Assembly: GCA_027704905.1 (NCBI GenBank)
Contig: CM051000.1
Coordinates: forward strand, 11,159,842-11,223,841
Source: Muraenolepis orangiensis
Taxonomy: Eukaryota; Chordata; Actinopteri; Gadiformes; Muraenolepididae
Direction of reading: 5' to 3'
Length of the DNA: 64,000 nucleotides
A model generated the notes under the pieces. That model was not told the DNA's origin. It did no database searches and saw only the letters and a list, made by a program, of their open reading frames with translations. The position numbers were made by a program, and so were the translations under genes. This document shows positions 45,480 through 59,477 of the stretch, in pieces (position 1 is the first letter of the stretch; each line of letters begins with the position of its first letter).

Positions 45480-46590
45480 TAATTGACTTAGCGCTACGAG
45501 GAAGGATCCGGGAAGTGTGTCCTGAAGAGATGGGTTTTCAGCCTGCGGCGGAAGATGGGGAGTGTCTCTGCAGTCGTGACATCCGTGGGGGGTTTGTTCC
45601 ACCAAATTGGGGCCACAGGACGGAGAAGAGCCGTGACCACGTAGATCGGCCACACGGGCCCCTAAGTGAGGGGGCATCCTTGGGATGTAGGCCTTGAACA
45701 TTTCCTGGAGGTAGGATGGAGCAGTACCTTTTATTCAGTAACTTGTAGGCTAGCACCAAGGTCTTGAACTGGATGCAAGCAGCTACAGGTAGCCAGTGTA
45801 GAGTACGAAGGAGGGTAGATGTGTGGGAGTACTTGGGGCGGTTGAACACCAGGCGAGCTGCAGCTTTCTGGCTGAGCTCCAGGGGCCTGATGGCACCTGC
45901 CGGGGCACCAGCAAGAAGGGAGTTGCAGTAGTCCAGCCGGGAGATGACTAGAGCCTGGATGAGCACCTGCGCAGCCTTTTCAGTGAGAAAAGGCTGAATC
46001 CTCCTGATGTTGTAGAGGAGGAATCCGCAGGAGCTTGTCACTGATGCAATGTTTGCCGAGAACGACAGATGGTCGTCCAGGATCACACCCAGATTCCTTG
46101 CGGTCCGAGTAGGTGTCACCACAGCATAATTAACGTTGACAGCCAGGTCTCTTTGCGGACAGCCCTTTGCTGGGAAGAACACTAGCTCAGTCTTGTCCAG
46201 GTTGAGCTTTAGGTGTTTCATCGATATCCACTTTGAGTTGTCTGCTAAGCATGCGGCAATGCGTGTTTCGACTTGTGAGGGGGGAAACGACAAGACCAGT
46301 TGGGTGTCGTCAGCATAGCAGTGGTAGGATAAGTCATGGGAGTGGATAACAGGACCAAGGAACGTTGTGTAGAAGGAGAAGAGAAGAGGACCCAGGACCG
46401 ATCCTTGTGGAACCCCAGTAGTCAGTCGGCGTGGTTCTGATACAGACCCTCCCAGGTGCCACCTGGTAGGAGCGACCTGTCAGGTAGGATGCAAACAAGG
46501 AGAGAGCAGAGCCCGAGACACCCATCCCCTCAAGGGTGGAGAGGGGAATCTGGTGGTTCAGTGTCGAATGCTGCAGACAGGCCCAGGGGT
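45480..46590 (-). pseudogene. L2-clade LINE reverse transcriptase fragment
   Basis: The - strand encodes the C-terminal half of a non-LTR reverse transcriptase. Part one (46590-46334) reads LSAAFDT, then in another frame GVSGSALSLFASYLTGRS. Part two begins at the catalytic box YADDTQL (46301-46317 region), continues LKLNLDKTELVFFPAKG, ARNLGVILDDHLSF, RLDYCNSLLAG and LHWLPVAA, and ends with RRRLKTHLFRTHFP in a shifted frame near 45500. These motifs and their order are those of the L2/CR1 group common in fish. Frameshifts near 46560, 46450 and 45540 break it, and the 5' half including the endonuclease is missing, as in 5'-truncated insertions. It is antisense to luzp2. Confidence 0.88.
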
Positions 46591-47206
46591 ATCAACTGTT
46601 TCCTATCAACAACCACAAAACATAGTTGAAAAAACACAGAGTACAATAATTATTATTGGGAGTTCAGAAAAACTCCGTACAGTTCAGTTCAAACAGGATT
46701 TAAATGTTTCAAAAGGGAAGCTAGAGGAATGAAAAACCTTGTTACGACCTTGTCTGAGAACAATAATATTCCACACAAATAATAATCCAAGTAATATGTG
46801 CCAATCTCCCGACTGCTTTATTGTGTTGATTCCTTTAGTTGTCTTTCGTTAAATCCTTGTGTGTCCACGTCTCCCCCCATAGTGTCACTTAACTCGACCT
46901 CTCCATGCCATGGCTGGCTTCAGCCGTGGCCAATACCTTAACAATGGTCACTCCCCTCACCTTTGATTCCCTTGTTGTTACTGCCCACCATAGGAAAGTT
47001 TTCCCCCGTAAGAATCATGTACACCCATGGTCTCTCTGAAGAGGCTTGGTAACTCTGAAGCTGCCTTGCGTCTTCCCATGATCGTGGTCCATTAAATCAC
47101 TGTGGAAAACACTTTACTGAAGTGTCCTAAAAATAAATACTTTTTCTATCATTCCTCGCCTCTCCACTGAGGTTTTGTGTTTGGTGAGCATTCTGGTGGT
47201 TTGTAT

Positions 47207-47430
<224 letters not shown>

Positions 47431-48716
47431 ACAAAACACACTCGCACATGCAGGCTTTTCTCAATAAATTTGCTTTTAAAGCCTTTATCTCTCTCTCTCT
47501 CATCCATGCATTTAGAGCAGCATGGATATGTATCCAGATCAGCAGGATTTGCACACAAACAAGGAACATGATGAGGATGATAATATTATTCCTAATATTG
47601 CTATGCTCATGGGTCATCCCTGAAAAAAAGGCTCAAATACAATACACGGTACAGAGATCCTGTTCATCCCATCTTACGACGTTTAAGATCTGAAGATCTT
47701 AGGGTGTCTCTCTGCCTCTGAACTATCTGAGACATATTTCAGAGACATAGAGATTGTTGTCATTACAGTTATAATGGTTTATATATGTCAGTATTTTACG
47801 AGTAGGACATAGAGGCAGATGGATGAGGAAAACAATGGGCTACCTTAATGGCTCTTTGGTTCAGCAGAGTTTAACCTGAAAAGTATTAAAAAGGGCATCA
47901 CAATGTCTTAAAATATAGTTGATATAGGTCTTAAATATGTTTTGCAACTATAAAAAATAATTACAAAAAAAGCCTACAATAATAAAACTCTAACCAGTAA
48001 ATGTCTGGTTATACATTTGTGAAGTATAGATTTATTTGCCTCCCGCGGCACACACCAGCTGTGTTGACCACTGCAGTGGCGCCATAACTTAATGCCCAGG
48101 CAGAATACGATGTGAGTCAAGTCCTGATTGACTGTACCTGTAAGTTATCAACGACCATACTAAATAATGATCCATGTAACAAAATGCATAACAGAAGTAT
48201 AATCAAATAAATAAACATGAACGTATTGCCACTAAATGGATTCCGAAGTTCAGAATGCTAAATAAATATACAGTTTAATGTGTAGCCTATTAGTTGCAAT
48301 TAAATGTATGGTTTTTTTTGCCCTTAAGGGACTTCATTCATTTGAAATTCTGAAATCCTGTATGCACTGCAAATCAATTCAATCAGCGCCTTTGCGAAAG
48401 CTACGAAACACCAGTCTCGTCGGAAGCGAGTTTGTGTTCACAAATTCCCTCAGTGCTCGTGTGTTGTGTTGCTCCTTTGCTGTGCATTTCAATGCGAACA
48501 TTCATTTAAAGCATAGCCTTTTTCCTCAAACAGATTTTGCTTTTAGTGTTGATTAGGGAACGCGTCAAAAACAGCCGACTGCTCAGATCTAAGAGCTGGT
48601 GAATAGCCCATTTGTGAGGTGAACTGGTGAAACATCCCTCTACAAACTGCAAGCTGTCAACTAAACTACCCTAAACAAAATGTAGAGAAGGGGAGGAGGG
48701 GACGGGCTGATCTTGA

Positions 48717-48962
48717 GGGTGGCAGTATAGCTCAGGAAGCACCCTTCGCCTCACAAACGCAAGGTTGCTGGTTCGATCCTCCGGCTCTTCCTAGCAAAAA
48801 GCTGTCCAGGTGTTCTTGAGCAAGACACCCTAACCCTAACTGCTCCCTACGTGCTGGCTGTCTCCTTGCATGACTGACTCCGCTGTCGGTGGGTGAATGT
48901 GAGGCATGACTTGTAAAGCGCTTTGGATAAAAGCGCTATATAAAAGCATCCATTTCCATCCA
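48717..48962 (+). mobile_element. tRNA-derived SINE, family B
   Basis: The head GGTGGCAGTATAGCTCAGGA has an A box-like TAGCTCAGGA, and the B box is GGTTCGATCCT. The body and tail agree with the copies at 22707 and 38093 (TGACTCCGCTGTCGGTGG, TAAAAGCGCTATATAAAAGC). Confidence 0.87.
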
Positions 48963-49179
48963 TTACCATTATCTTGGCTGTACTTAAAGGGTAAATGACG
49001 CACCTCACATGCAATTAATTAGTAATTAACAATGACTAAACAATGACCAAAAAACATGACTGCCACCTTAATAACCAACACTACAATACTCCTATGCTCC
49101 CGAAAAGGCAGCGGCAATTTCAATGTATATCAACGTATGAATTAATTTCCAAAATAAATGGTCGTCTTAAGAGTCTACG

Positions 49180-49734
49180 TTCCGGGACCTTATTTTGGAA
49201 GAAAATATATAAGTCAACAGCAAGAGATAAAAAGCTTTTTGATTCCGTTTGACTTGTGCCATGAATTGTTAGATTCAGATCATGTCAATTTATGATAAGT
49301 CAAGTAAAGTAACCTTTAGTTTTGCGTGAAATCGCTCAGTGCACTCCATCTCCCCTCACCAACAGCAACAAGTATCTTACCCGATGTGTTTCATCCAGTG
49401 CCTCCAGGACCTTTTATCAGCCGTGAAGCAGACATTTTCTTTTGCTTATGTGACGACGTCCCAAACACACAGGGGTCGCTTCACCGTTAGCTTTAGTAGC
49501 GCCGGATAGCTTGTGGAGAAGTTATGACGTCAACTTACGCAACTTTTTTGGTGTAGTCTTTCTAATTACGTATTAACACATTCTTATACTTTTACAGTTT
49601 TACAACATACCGACTTTTTTGACGGACAAAATTATCGCTTAATTTGACAAACATAATTCATGGCACAATTCAAACAGGGTCTCCCCGTGGACTACCATAC
49701 ATATTTTTTTTCAGAAATAAGGTCCCATGCGGAA
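49180..49734. mobile_element. Inverted-repeat DNA element (MITE-like), about 550 bp
   Basis: The left end reads TTCCGGGACCTTATTTTGG. The right end, inverted, reads TTCCGCATGGGACCTTATTT. Further in, both arms share TTGTGCCATGAATT, so the imperfect inverted repeats span about 90 bp. No transposase frame and no clear target duplication; superfamily not assigned. Confidence 0.6.
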
Positions 49735-51599
49735 GGGAAGGAAGGGAAGGCACTTTATTAGGCTCTCTATTATACCAAAAGACAATAACATAATAGCATT
49801 CCAGGTGGAGGTAATTTACATACACGCCATTGGGCCGTGAAATCGGTATTAAATTGTGCTCTAAGAGGTATTAAAAAGGTATTAATGTCTATTTAATTGA
49901 ACTGGTTGAAACCAGATTGTAATGTGGTTGAAATACAAAAAAAGGCAAGAGTAGCAAATGGGAGTCTATGAATAATAATTATAGAATAATAACATTTCAA
50001 ATGAGGTGCATACACATAATATTCATTGTGATTTATTAAAGGAGAACCAAAACCCCACTTTGATTGGTTTGCGTTAGATGACTCCGACTCTAGGTGAAAC
50101 ACATTTATCACATTAGCTCATATGGTTACCCGGGGAACAGCTGATTTAGACACACCTGTCCTCTCACTAAACTAGTGAAGATAGCACACATTGACCTTTG
50201 CCAGGGCATATTGCCCTATGTATTTTTGTACATGAAAGTATGCAGACTCATAATTAGGGGTATGAGCGACACCTGTGTTTGTCCTACGATGACACCTAGC
50301 TAGGAAAAGGGTATATTATCCAAGACAAACCGAGAGAACAAAAGCCTTGTGAAAACTCAAGACATTGTGACATTGGCGCTGACAGTGGGAGGTGTGAATG
50401 CTTGTTAGCCCATGTTAGAATTCTCACTAAACTGAGCGCTTTAGATAAGTCAGACACTTAATTATGCATCAAAAGCTGATTTATTATTGCTTTTCGTGCC
50501 ATCTGCTCCTTAAAAATATCCAAATCTATATGAAGCATACCCATCCAATTAATTGTCATGCATCCCTCCCCTAGACAAAGCCTATCTGCATTTCACAACT
50601 ATTTCCCAAACATGGCATTATGTTGGAAACCTCAGCACTGATAGCCTTGTGAGACCATTCTGATCTTGATATTGCAAGTGCACACTCTCTGCGGTTCAGT
50701 CTGGCCTCGAGCTCATTGAAAGCCTCTTCCAAAAATGTAAAAATGGTAGTTTCAAGTTCATGACAAACAATTGGAAGGTCCAAGGAAACTGTCGGGAACT
50801 ACAGGGAAATCAAAACGGTTTTCATCCAAAATACAATGAATAACGATGTTAAAAGCTTAAAGAAAATCTGCAAAGAATAAGACCAGACTGATATATATTG
50901 CGAAACACCAACTTGAGTATCTGGATGGTCTCACAAGGCTAGCACTGACGCTACTGTATGCATATGGAATTAAAGACCCTCGTATTCGGCTAAGACGCTT
51001 GGCAAGAGGCATGCCACACAGCATCACAACTATCCTAGGGCCTATCTCCCTTCATTTCTCATGTCAGTGCTGTGGCGGTGACATTTTAAGTTTCAGCTTT
51101 CCTGCTGTTCCAGATACTTCTTTGTGGGGTAATCACGTACAAAGGGGTCCTATGGGGTCCGCAGATGTGTGTGTGAACTTCACATACACCAGTGAAGTGC
51201 TGGCATTTAGGATGTGGTCAAATCGCCAGGAGCATCCTGATGTGAGCAAAGAAATTCCTCCTGTAGGAAAAACACTAAAAAGACTGAAGGTCAAATGTAG
51301 TTCATCATCATCCTTCCTCTACCCACTGTCCAGGTGTTTGTTAATGGTAAATAATATAATAAGGCATATCATTGGTATCCAACTCTAGAACTTAACTGAA
51401 CTGTATTTTACAATATGTACAATACCATTGTGGATAATGTAGTATAATACATAGTAATCAATATACTATTTAGAACGACAAACAATAAATTAGCAGTAGA
51501 ATTAAATGTGTACTCTTGACAGCAAGTAAAACAATCCAAGCTCCTTCTAAAGAGGTGGCAAAATAGTGACAACCCACCTGCTGTTCATTGTGTCACCAG

Positions 51600-51646
51600 A
51601 GCAAGAGAGAGAGCGAGAGAGAGCGAGAGAGAGCGAGAGAGAGAGC

Positions 51647-51681
<35 letters not shown>

Positions 51682-51717
51682 CGAGAGAGAGAGAGAGAGA
51701 GAGAGCGTGCGCGCGAG
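51600..51717. repeat. (GAGAGAGC)n GA-rich microsatellite
   Basis: GA array with regular GC interruptions every 8-14 bases, ending GCGTGCGCGCG. Confidence 0.93.
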
Positions 51718-54700
51718 CAATCAAGCACAAGAGCAATATCAAATCATTCCAAATAAATCTGACACCAGGCACAAAAAATGCACTTAGGGAGTATCATAGC
51801 AAAATGTCACGAGACAGTGGTCTATCTCAGGCTATCTATCTCTCTCCATTCTATCACCATCTATTCACTCTATTCACCGTCTATCTACATCTCTGGCCGT
51901 CACGTCATTTCATTATGGAAACGTTTATTGTCCTGCATCATCACTGCAAATCATAAAACAGGAAGTAGAAGGAGGCTTGGTGGAGGCGGGATTTAGCTGA
52001 CAATTACGGGTGATAGCTTTGTTTAAGCACCTTGTTTCACTGCCAAATAGGAACGCGTTTTTAAACACCCCCCGTGTGCCCACCAAGTAAGTAATTGTTA
52101 GTACTGATTTACTATCACAAACACAAGGTCACATCTTGCCGGTTATTGTAGTCCAGTTGAAAGATGCTCCCGCAAACTGATTTAAACGGAAAATAACTTC
52201 TAATGGGAGTGTTATGTGTCACAGTGAGATACTGCTCGGTGCTTCTCAAGCCATTAGCACTGCCTATCAACTTGGTGTGCACAATTCATAATAATTGTAT
52301 TATGATCATAATTAGTTTTATGGTCTTGGCACGTACAAACTTTTATAATTCATAATACATAACTAATACAAACATCAATATACACATTAGGGGTAACTAC
52401 TTTGTATATAGTTAAATGGTACATAACTTCAAACACATGTTGTTGTTTACTGGGATGAATGGGCTTGCTATGAACTGAGTAAGTACATGAAGAACAAAGT
52501 TGATCTTTTCAATTGTGTGACTGTATCAAAAGCATCCTGATCAACAGGAGACACTTAGAAACTTAGGTTAATAAAGGTTGGCTGAAATAGGTCGCCAAAA
52601 TAAAGGCATTCCCCCAACACATTCGAATTCGACCAATGAGACACCTCATGAATATTCAGGAGTCCATCTGGATTTCGTAAAAATACACGTGGAATGGCCA
52701 GCGGAATGGAAATGGTTGCTATGTTTTTACAATGTCCTTAATGGATGCACATGGTGTGAGCTCAGCTTCTGACTGCTGAGTCAGACTTAAAAGGTTTGGG
52801 AAGGATGACAACTAGACATTGACATGGGTACAATTCTCTATGAAACGTGCTATTACTTCAACATTATACAGTAAGGTCTTTTAATATTGAATGTGCCAGT
52901 ATTATGGATGGAGTGGGCCATTCATAAGTATACTGGTTTGACCCACACATCTGTAAAGAATTAAACATGAAAAGGGTTTTTATTAATTTCAATTTATTAT
53001 TTCAGCTTAAAATAAGTGAATATGTGCAATATTGTCCATAAGTATTATTCAACGTATTTTCTTTCCATCCAGAACTATACTGCATGGTCATATAGGAATG
53101 TGCGTAACTATAAAGATGAATATATAACATTAAATAGTCAAACAATATAGTAGTATTATCACTAGTAGATTGAGTAAGGACGTGAATTTAACATTTTCTT
53201 AAAAAGACTTACACCTAAATACTTGACAATGAATTTCAATATATCGTTTCAATAAGATAGTGAATAATGTTGAGCAAAACAGCCATGTGTGTATTCATTC
53301 CGTCTATACAAGCTGTTTGCCACAATTAGGCCGATAAACATGGAGTAATATGAATGGCGGCTGAAAAGGGTGAGTGAGTGAACCTCTCTTGACCTCAGTC
53401 CCACACAAAAGAACACAAAAGCTTTCTCTTTTAAGACTCAAGAATTTAAGCAAGTTTTTTTTTGTTATGTACAATAAGGGATGGTTCTATATTTAAAGGG
53501 ACGGGTGGTAACCCCTACCTTCCTACTTTACACTTCTCAGTGTATTCTTATGGGAACATTACCTGAATCCGCAAGATTCATGCATTTAATAATAACTCTG
53601 CAAAGGTTTGGACATTTTGAAAATGGGAAGGATAGCACATGGCACTGTACGAGTCCGGCATGTTGGCATTGGCACTCAACACCAGAACTGTGTTAATGTT
53701 GTAAACACTGCTGTTTACAACCAGAATGTAAAATGTCCCTATGTGTCCCTAAAATACATCATATCACAATAGTGTGCTTGCCTTGAAACCACACAAAGAA
53801 TGTCAATATGAATTGATTAGAATACTTAAAAAATATATATAATAATAATAATGAACATAGCGTTGACTTTACATTTAGATTAGAAAAAGCAGACATTGAT
53901 CGCTGTGCCACGGAGGTAACAGAGGGGAACGTACTATCATGCACACATTGTGGCCAGGGGTTTCTTTGCATTCTTTGATGCACCTGAAGCGAGAAATGAT
54001 CTTAAAGCTATGCGACAGCCTTTGCTTACCCTCGCCCCGCACATCCCATTACCGAGAGCCTGTTTTCACACTGTGCATTGTTACAGATCCAGAAGAGAGG
54101 AAGCCTTATGGCTGCGCTTCACTGTAAAGTCACAATCAATGACTGTCTTTCAAGGCGCACCCAATGATTGCCTATTATGAGTGTTTTGAGTGAAAATGAT
54201 TTACAGATTGACTTGGGTCCTGCTGGGATTCATCAGCCTCTGTCTGAGGATTGTAATAGACAGCCTCGCCACAAGCGCTGTCCCCCCCCCCCCCCCGCTG
54301 ATGTCTTTAGTCTGAAATGGTTTCCTGTCGTCTTTTATTTTATATTTTTCATTCCTGGAAAATATATTGCATCGGAGCAAACATCAGAGATCAGGCTCCA
54401 TCTTGATCTGAACCCTCCCCCTCCCCTTAAAATAGACAAACAAACAAAGATACCAGGGGACTGTTGCCATCAACAGCCCTCAGGGGGGGGGACCACATAT
54501 ACACAGTGGCTTGGTGTATGTTTATAACATTCCTGCAATATAAATGCCATACATTTCATTCAATATGTTATTGTATCTTTGTTTATTATACTATACTAGT
54601 GTGGCTCCCTTTCTTTTCCTCCATTTTTTATTATGAATCTACTTTGCTCAAGTAGCACAAGGCTACTATCTTCAAACCATGGTCATTTTATGCACTCGTT

Positions 54701-55016
54701 ATGCAAGGTCAAGGTAGATTTACAAGGAATAGGCCTGAAATACTACTAAATGCACAACCTTTGCGTACTACAGGTTCAAAGACTTGAAGGTTTTATCCAC
54801 AGGCAGTGCACCTAGTAAACTGCTAGGAGTGCTGCCACTATCATTTCATTGTCATCCATATTACATTACACTATCATACACATATCATCTTTTTGCTGGA
54901 CTTTCTGGACTCATTATAGTTACTGCACTGTTCCACACAGTATTCATGCTGCTGCTGCATTACTGGCACTTTTAAATGCTTTTTACACAATTCAACATAT
55001 GTATATATCATCCACC

Positions 55017-55190
55017 AGTCACTTTATTGTTATTTGTATTGTGTACAGTATTGTTATAGTATAATGTTGTAAAGTATAAGTATAGTACATAGTATAATAT
55101 ATAGTGTTCAACTGTAGGAAATTCGTACTGCGGGAGGGAATGGGGAGAAAGCATTCCATGGTGCTTAGAATCTTGAATTTTGAATCTTGA
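55017..55190 (+). repeat. LINE-like 3' tail, (GAATCTT)n type, copy 2
   Basis: Same conserved block as at 23536-23658 (AGTCACTTTATTGTTATT, GTGTACAGTATTG, CTGCGGGAGGGAATGGGG, GAATCTTGA units). The 230 bases before it look like the untranslated end of a LINE, but no coding motif is left. Confidence 0.65.
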
Positions 55191-55546
55191 GTGAAAAAAT
55201 GAATTTAAGGGCATCATTGGAATCGAAGTATGCAGTGATTATATACCAGTCAATCAGGATATTATTGAAGGGAGCTGTATGAATATATGCTAAATCATAG
55301 TAAACATACCTAAGATTTAGGGACTGAAGTTGTGTGAACTATTATATATTATATACACCGTGAGTGTTCAATATTGTTGAAGATGATGCATTTCCATTAG
55401 CTCTCTAGCCATGATCCAACATTGATTTTCTACTTGTGGAAGCTCAAATTAATTACAACGATACGTCCATGAACCGCCCGACTGCTGCTGCCATTTTGTC
55501 TGTTACAAATTCAGTGTCCTATAGGGCAGGGGCTGCTAATAGGAGG

Positions 55547-56153
55547 TAGCGAGGGAGAGAGAGAGATAGGGAGAGGGGGAGAGAGAGAGATGGGGAGAGG
55601 GGGAGAGAGAGAGATGGGGAGAGGGGGAGAGAGAGAGATGGGGAGAGGGGGAGAGAGAGAGGAGAGAGAGAGATGGGAGAGGAGGAGAGAGAGAGATGGG
55701 GAGAGGAGGAGAGAGAGAGAGAGATGGGGAGAGGAGGAGAGAGAGATGGGGAGAGGAGGAGAGAGAGCGATATGGGGAGAGGGGGAGAGAGAGATGGGGA
55801 GAGGAGGAGAGAGCGATATGGGGAGAGGGGGAGAGAGAGAGATGGGGAGAGGGGGAGAGAGAGAGATAGGGAGAGGGGGAGAGAGAGAGATGGGGAGAGG
55901 GGGAGAGAGAGATGGGGAGAGAGAGAGATGGGGAGAGAGAGATAGGGAGAGGAGGAGAGAGAGATGGGGAGAGAGATGGGGAGAGGAGGAGAGAGAGATG
56001 GGGAGAGGGGGAGAGAGAGATGGGGAGAGAGAGAGATGGGGAGAGGGAGAGATGGGGAGAGGGAGAGGGAGGGAGAGAGAGAGATGGGGAGGGGGGAAGA
56101 GAGAGAGATGGGGAGAGGGGGAGAGAGAGAGGGGGAGAGAGGAAGGGGAAGAG
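55547..56153 (+). repeat. GA-rich minisatellite, about 600 bp
   Basis: About 25 variable copies of a 24-bp-type unit built from GAGAGAGAGATGGGGA and GAGGGGGAGA, with variants carrying AGGAGG, GCGATAT or a TAGGGA change. One strand is almost pure purine. Long open frames across it are by-products of the repeat. Confidence 0.93.
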
Positions 56154-57147
56154 AGCCGACGATTTCATGTTGGCCTTTTTACTCGTCGTTTTTTGCTCAC
56201 GTATCAAATCATGCAATGGATTCAAGATTTAAACAACATCTAAAAAATAATCGATCATTCATATGCCACGTACATTTCTGCCTTGAGCAGACAGTCATTT
56301 TGACATCGTCATTTATACCAAAATGCGTCATTCACATATTGTGAGGTCCTTGTCTGCGCCAATGCATAAGCAGGAAAAACGTTGATATCCGGTATTATGA
56401 CAAGATTACACTCAAATACTGTTGTTAGGGGGGCTGTTAAGGATGGGCTTTGCTCATTTGAAGTGTGCCAGTGTGATGGTGTCAGTCAACAGCCTTACTT
56501 TACATCTCACAAGCTGCCGTGTGTATTGGTAGACACAGCAGTCTGCTGTGCAAGCACACGGTCACGTTCAAAGTTTAAGCCTCTATTCTGTTCCTTTTAA
56601 AATAGCAATAGGCCAGCGGCGATGATTGACAACTACGTTCCTATTGGTGGAAGTCTTGGTGCATGCCTTGTTCATGCAATGTGTTTACAATGACAAGGAC
56701 ATGCATAGCATCGCTCTTTTGAATACAATTAGATCTTTATTAAATACAAATTGTAATCAAATCAATGAGTCATTATAATGTTTTAATTATCAAACCAGAC
56801 ACTACTGATCAAGTCACTGCAGAATGGAGCACTCAAATCAAATCTCTCATCTATCAGTGTGTGGAATCCTAACTGTGATACTCACAATCAGAGTACATGG
56901 TTTTCCAGGAATGTGTGTTGCAATGCAAAACAGATAACAATTAGCCAATATTTTAAAGGGAGTGTACAAATCAAAGATTCCTTATCCTTGCTGACCCTTT
57001 GGCCGGCAACTGCAGCCTGCTGGAGCTTGCTCATTGAGAGCACTGAGTTTGGGAATATTTGTTGTTATAATCAGACAATGGGAGTGGCGTAAGTAGATAA
57101 GTAAAATTAAATAAATAAACAATACTTTTTTGCCATTATTCGCTTAT

Positions 57148-57250
57148 ATTTTTATATATATATATATATATATACTGTATATATATATTTATATTTTTAA
57201 ACAGTATATATATATTATATATATATATATTATATATATATAATATATAA
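57148..57250. repeat. (TA)n array, interrupted
   Basis: Several TA runs with TATT and ACTGTATA steps. A shorter one is near 57311-57329. Confidence 0.9.
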
Positions 57251-57484
57251 TAATGTAATAGGCTATTGTCGATATAGTCGGGGAAGGTGTAATTCATTAA
57301 GTGAAATCACATATATTATATATATATATTGGCCATTTCAAGCGATGAATGCATGTATGAATTCTACACATAGTCCCTTTAAGGAACCATCTAGCAGCCA
57401 AATCCAATTGTTATCTGACAACAGATTTCCATCAGGAATAAAGATTTTTCTCTTTTCCCGTTTCCTTTTTTGGCAACTGTAATT

Positions 57485-57625
57485 ATTACCTTTGCCAAGG
57501 AGGTTATGTTTTCACCCGTGTGTTTGATTGTCCATCTGTTAACAGGATATCTCAAAAAGTATTCCACAGATTTGCACCACATTTTGTAGAAAAGTTGGTC
57601 CCTTGCCAAGGATGAACTGATTCAC
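57485..57625 (+). repeat. Dispersed repeat of AGGAGGTTATGTTTT type, second copy
   Basis: Reads CTTTGCCAAGGAGGTTATG, then TTTTCACCCGTGTGTTTG, AACAGGATATCTCAAAAAGT and GGTCCCTTGCCAAGGATG. Related to the - strand copy at 9225-9430. Confidence 0.65.
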
Positions 57626-59477
57626 TTTTCATGCCAATTGAAGATATTTAGGATATTAAACGCAAATTGCCCTCGCGCACCAGAGTGCAGACAGGAAGAT
57701 TTCACACAAATGCAAACACAATAATTCCTACAATATTTACAGTACTAAAGTAAATCAGTCTGAAATATCAAGCCTCATGGCATTGTACAGAGAAGCGACT
57801 GGCAATGACAGAGCGCTAAACTCATAAATATCTCACTGGATGCGTAAACCTAGTACCCTGTCATAGTGAGATGTTTGACATTTTGTCGTGTCACATGTCA
57901 GGATATAACGAGAATCATCTTTGGATGATATTGTGTAACTAATTCATAGCTCGTTCAAGATACCTGTTCAATGCTATTTAAGTTGTCATGGCTATCACTT
58001 ATGAGAAATGATAAACAGCTGATTTGGATGATTTTTAATAAAATAGACTAAACAAGGTGTTAAAATGTGTCCTTTATTCAATGATTTCCTTCTAGCCTGA
58101 ATTCTCAGCCACCTGATGTTGAACATTAACCTACAACAGAAATCGAGCAAAATCGACTTATTTTTATTGCTTATGGTATGTTTGGCAGACATATGACGTG
58201 AAAATGATCTTGTTAAAACAAGAAAGTAAAAACTACTACTACTAGCTGCTCTAAACAGTGAGGAAAGTTGATCCCATTTCAGCAGTGACGCTGAGCCTAT
58301 GACTTCATTTAGGCATGAGGGGGCACACATTCTTTTTAATATCAGAGGTAGATGACGTTCACAGGCTGATATCAGAGAATGAATAGGATTCCAATATCAG
58401 GCCGATTTACATCGGATGAACCCCAGAGTCCCCTCCATACATTGGCAGCTTTAAAGTGTTATCCAGATCACATTTGTTTTGAAAAGGTGAGGTAAAGGTC
58501 AAGTAAAAGGGTTGTCTGGTTTCTATAGGTGTATTTTGATCATCCTTATTATGATGTCTTGTTACGATAAGGATTATGATTATGACTATTATTGATTATG
58601 TTATTGCTGTTTGTTATCTTTGTGTACAGATAAGCAACATGACATGTAGAAAAGCCGTGTTATTCACATGGCCATTTTGTTTCATTGTGCCATCTAGTAA
58701 AAATCTAGTAATCCTGGCCTTCACCTCCCCAGGATTACAGTGATATTTCTTTATGAAACATGAACTATTTGTCGACCTTGACACCTGCCAAAAGTCTTCC
58801 ATTTCCTGCGGGTGCTGCAGGGCCTGGATGCCTTTATCCCCAGCTTTATGTGTGCGGGATATTTGTTGTGGCAGAAACAGGAATGACGGCACTGCAGCGC
58901 TCCATATAAAACACCCCGGAAGACAATAACTTTTTTTTGTCAGTATCACAAGTGAGCCTATATCCCTGAAGCCAAGGCATCACATAACTTCTACAGTGAT
59001 TTGATGTGTAAACTTGCTTTTGCTCCACACAAACAGATTGTTTTGTCTCCCCCTGAAACTCTAGAGATATCGCTGATGAAACGGTTTTTGCGGACGTGGA
59101 CGGGTTACAGGGATCAGAGCAAAACATAGTTACAGGTCATGTGATGTATGTATGTTACAGTTGAGTGACACACTGTACTCTGGTTTATATCATATGTGTT
59201 TGAGCTGTGGGAGGCATGAACACACGTTGTTTCATCGATTCATAATGATGTAGCCATTGCCACTTTATGTAAAAGTGAGTTATTTGAAGATTTTTACCAT
59301 CTAGTCTTCGAAATTGAAGCATTATGTGACTTCACCGAGAACAAAGTGGGGACAAATATAGAGAACGGACACCCCAGTGGGATGTCTCAGACATGAAAAT
59401 GATTAAGTCTCTTGCTCAGAATGAAGGTCATCAGGTTGGTGGAAACTGCATAATCTGCAATCCACTATGGAGTTCAT

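Noticed and set aside
50999..51388. 129-residue open frame on the + strand
   Set aside because: No recognisable domain, no splice context, and composition like its non-coding surroundings.
51600..51717. CRISPR-like or spaced repeat array
   Set aside because: The spacing is irregular and the units are GA microsatellite variants in a vertebrate genome.
55536..56344. Open frames rich in Gly-Glu-Arg (+) or Ser-Pro-Leu (-), over 200 residues
   Set aside because: By-product of the GA-rich minisatellite; no start context, splice sites or family match.
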